From the NCBI GenBank assembly GCA_935421135.1, contig OW285194.1, positions 10,439,376 through 10,503,375 of the forward strand: a stretch of 64,000 nt of DNA. Direction: 5' to 3'. Position 1 is the first letter of the stretch. Each line of letters starts with the position of its first letter. Origin of the DNA: Bugulina stolonifera. Its lineage: Eukaryota > Bryozoa > Gymnolaemata > Cheilostomatida > Bugulidae. Shown one piece after another: positions 61,396 to 64,000 of this stretch. The position numbers were made by a program, and so were the translations under genes. The notes under the pieces are model-generated. The model had not been told where the DNA came from, did no database searches, and saw only the letters and a program-made list of their open reading frames with translations.

Positions 61396-63651
61396 GTACA
61401 TGTACATGTACATGTATATGTGTGTTTTTATGAGGGAGACTAATCTTCCAAGATGCGTAGTGCAAATAATCAGTTTTGTAGAAACACGCAGCTAATAGAA
61501 CCCTGTTACCGGTTATCCTGATTAGAAGACTCTGTTAGTTCACTAGTGTTTCACTAGCTACTTGTAGACCTTAGTTGAATAGTATGTATAAGCTCACATG
61601 TAGCTCAGAAAGTTCTTTGTCTGAACATAAGAATCAGGAAAAACACTGATAACAACAGATATGCACAGGCGTGATACTACTTATAAGCGTACACCTCTAT
61701 TGGCTAGATTTACATTGTGATATTTACCAAAATCCTCAAGACTGTTCATAACTTCCCATGCACTTCTTTGACCACAAAGTAGATTTTGCCTGTTTGGAGC
61801 CCAAGAATTGTGAGTCTCCTCAGAGCAGAAAGATGTTACCTGAGATTTTACAGATATGAATAGAATAATGAATACACTTAGTTACTAATCATGAAATCAG
61901 AATAGTTTGTACTAGATCAACAACACTTGGTACCTCACTCAAATTCTAACTGAAACTTTGTGCCTAGTTATAACGAAGGATCAAATTTAAGCATCTGCAT
62001 GCAGGTCAATTTGTCTGACTTGTGATTTTTAGGGCAAAAATTTATATTACAGACAAATAATTAGCCCATAGAGCTACATGTACATTGATCACTCTTCCTT
62101 GTAGCTTAGAAAAAAAATCTGGCTCACAAAAATTTATCTTGTAAAATTTAATGTAAAATTACTTATCATCTGAGGCTGATGCTTATCACCAACTGTTTTC
62201 CCCATAGTGAAATTATCATTTCACTTGTTATTGTCTGTAAATAGCTCTACTAGCAGGATAATATTGAATTTTAACAAGCAGCTTACAGATAGCGTCTAAT
62301 CACTCAACTGATCCACTATCTACTCTTTAGATTCAATGTAACATTACTGTACATGTACATGTACATTACTCACAGAATTGATATACTCAGCATAGAGAAG
62401 GGATACAGAAGCAGTTGAAATGACATCATTAGGTACAATTGAACATGTTGGAGGTTTAACTGTCTTAGATGACTCATCATATTTACAGATTGTAGTCGGA
62501 TCTTTAGTGTCAACAACTGGTCCATAAAACCCATCTTGCTGGCAGCTAAAGAATACATTTAATAATAATAACTTGAAAAGAGCAAAGCTTCTATAAACAA
62601 AGAAACAAGTTAAGGATTTGTATGATGAGTGATTGAACAGATATGGAGTTGTTGGATCTTGGGTGTCTACTACATGTACTTAAGCAACGGATCCTCTTGC
62701 TGTCAACTAAAACATATTATTACATGTATATTGCAACGAAGCTATTGTATCATAATTATATACCAATGTTATAGCATTACAAGATTCAATGTCGATGTGC
62801 TACCACAACAAAAATGCTGAAAAGCTTTTGAAATTGAAAACAATGCATTTTACAGTTTGAACATGTGCGGATAAGTATCACCATTCAGAAAAAATACTCC
62901 TTTGACGATACAAGATTGCTGATGCAGATGGTCAGCATTTCCATGTGGCTGTACCTCTATTATATTAACTTAAAGCGCTCAGCAAATATTTCTCAATGAC
63001 AGGACTTGTTCTTCTCCTAGTTGTTACTAAAAAACAATCTATAGACATATCAAAGACTTATAGCTTGAAACTGCTGCGCATCTACAATTTTTAAGAGAGC
63101 ATCATGTGTTTTGAAAAATTGGCAGAGCTTATAGTTTTTTTTCAAAACCCTGATAGTAGGTGTCTTCGCGACCTGAACTTCAGACCCAGGCCGATTTACA
63201 AACATATTTTCCGGCACACATCCGTCACAGGGTCGCGAATACACCTGGGCCAAAAGCAAAATCCTCATTTCCGCGCGAAGGAATCAGGTGTGCCAATGAG
63301 CTAGGGATGGTTTCGTCCGGCCAAGCAAAATCCTAGGCCAATAGCCCTTCTGGCCTTGGTCGGACGGCCATCTTGTAAATTTTATTTGCGAGCCGGGTCC
63401 GTCCAAGAGGTCGTGAAGACACCTAGTATGTGAAAAGGGCTATTAGTCAAATCAGCTAATTCTTGCAAACAGTTTTGAGATTTTGATACCAAAAATGGTT
63501 AATAAATGAAAGCCACTTTGGTATTGTTACCGAGTAAATTGCAAGCTCCCATCAACAATGTAGGTTGGTGAGGTACCAGGATGATTCGCTGGTACATCTT
63601 CATCAAATAGTCCCCACTTCAAGTGTGCGAACTCCCTCACTAATCTCTTTT
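59182..63651 (-). pseudogene. CLCA-like gene C, partial copy of gene B
   Basis: Seven exons equivalent to gene B exons: 63531-63651, 62374-62545, 61728-61839, 60985-61193, 60194-60421, 59932-60077 and 59182-59326. Sequence is essentially identical, including the REFAH zinc motif and the in-frame TGA (60287-60289). Upstream exons lie beyond the window, if present. Downstream exons (beta-rich, FN3, anchor) are not found between 58608 and 56 kb, except possibly the unrelated-looking candidates at 56690-57550. A truncated duplicate or an assembly duplicate. Confidence 0.8.
63159..63423. mobile_element. MITE, GTGTCTTCGCGACC family, copy inside the duplicate
   Basis: Identical in position and ends to 14325-14589, with one substitution noted (gtccggccaa against gtccgaccaa). 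It was inserted before the duplication. Confidence 0.8.
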
Positions 63652-64000
63652 CTAAAACATGATTCACATTGTATGGATATATATTTGGGCTGAACATTAA
63701 TTTGTTGCAATAAGTTGCATGTAGATCTTTTTTTCCAGCAATCAGTGTTGCTGTCTGAGTGGAACAATTTGAGGTAAAAGAGAAAAACAACAGATAACGA
63801 TAAATCTTTTTTCGGTTGTTCCAATGTCAATAATATTAGTGTCTCTATTCGTTTCTCTGCATGCCTCTGAATCCTGCCCCTGCCAACAACTCAGTTTATT
63901 CGGTCACATGTATTACATGTGTTTATAAGTGTATACTGAACTATTGGTTACACAGCTTACAAGGTTGCATATTCATATTTATTTGCATTGCCACTAGCTG

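Larger units (their letters stand above)
58608..64000 (+). repeat. Right copy of 5.4-kb near-identical direct duplication
   Basis: See 9768-15166. The copy starts inside what corresponds to a gene B intron, so the exons from 9077 down are absent next to it. The same tRNA-like sequence (58669-58737), microsatellite, MITE and start of the fold-back element are present. It runs to the window edge. Confidence 0.97.

Overview
This is a eukaryotic, almost certainly metazoan, window: AT-rich, intron-dense, full of transposon debris, with no bacterial-style gene packing. The main content is a tandem family of calcium-activated chloride channel regulator (CLCA)-type genes on the minus strand, each split into about 20 small exons. 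The lineage cannot be fixed from sequence alone. The short introns, the many TACATGTA-type palindromes and the invertebrate-like CLCA divergence make a sponge or other early-branching invertebrate a reasonable guess (inference only).

Layout, left to right. 1-2.3 kb: no gene seen. 2.4-18.15 kb (minus): CLCA gene B, with 18 well-supported exons plus one doubtful 3' exon. It has an in-frame TGA inside the VWA domain and no recognisable membrane anchor, so it is probably a pseudogene or encodes a truncated secreted product. 19.7-34.0 kb (minus): CLCA gene A, 22 coding exons whose splice phases all join into one 1091-residue frame: signal peptide, N-terminal CLCA metalloprotease-like domain, VWA domain with complete MIDAS, beta-rich region, FN3 domain, Thr-rich stalk, one transmembrane helix and a cytoplasmic tail. 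34.15-40.8 kb: a young LTR retrotransposon on the minus strand with a gag-like ORF, a second long ORF, a tRNA-Leu primer site and no pol. A DNA transposon has jumped into one of its LTRs, and that transposon contains a further hairpin. 42.4-43.6 kb (minus): a three-exon secreted C-type-lectin-like gene. 43.6-56.6 kb: mostly gene-poor, with a 1 kb trinucleotide repeat and several tandem arrays. 56.7-57.6 kb (minus): three short candidate exons that look like the C-terminus of a single-pass membrane protein. 58.6-64.0 kb: a nearly identical (about 99.8 percent) direct copy of 9.77-15.17 kb, carrying seven exons of gene B and the same stop codon, and running off the right edge (gene C).

Both distinct CLCA genes have Arg in place of the first His of the HExxH zinc motif that defines catalytic CLCA proteins. 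The proteins may therefore be non-catalytic. Introns and intergenic DNA hold at least nine separable mobile elements, several with clear terminal inverted repeats and target-site duplications and several nested in one another.
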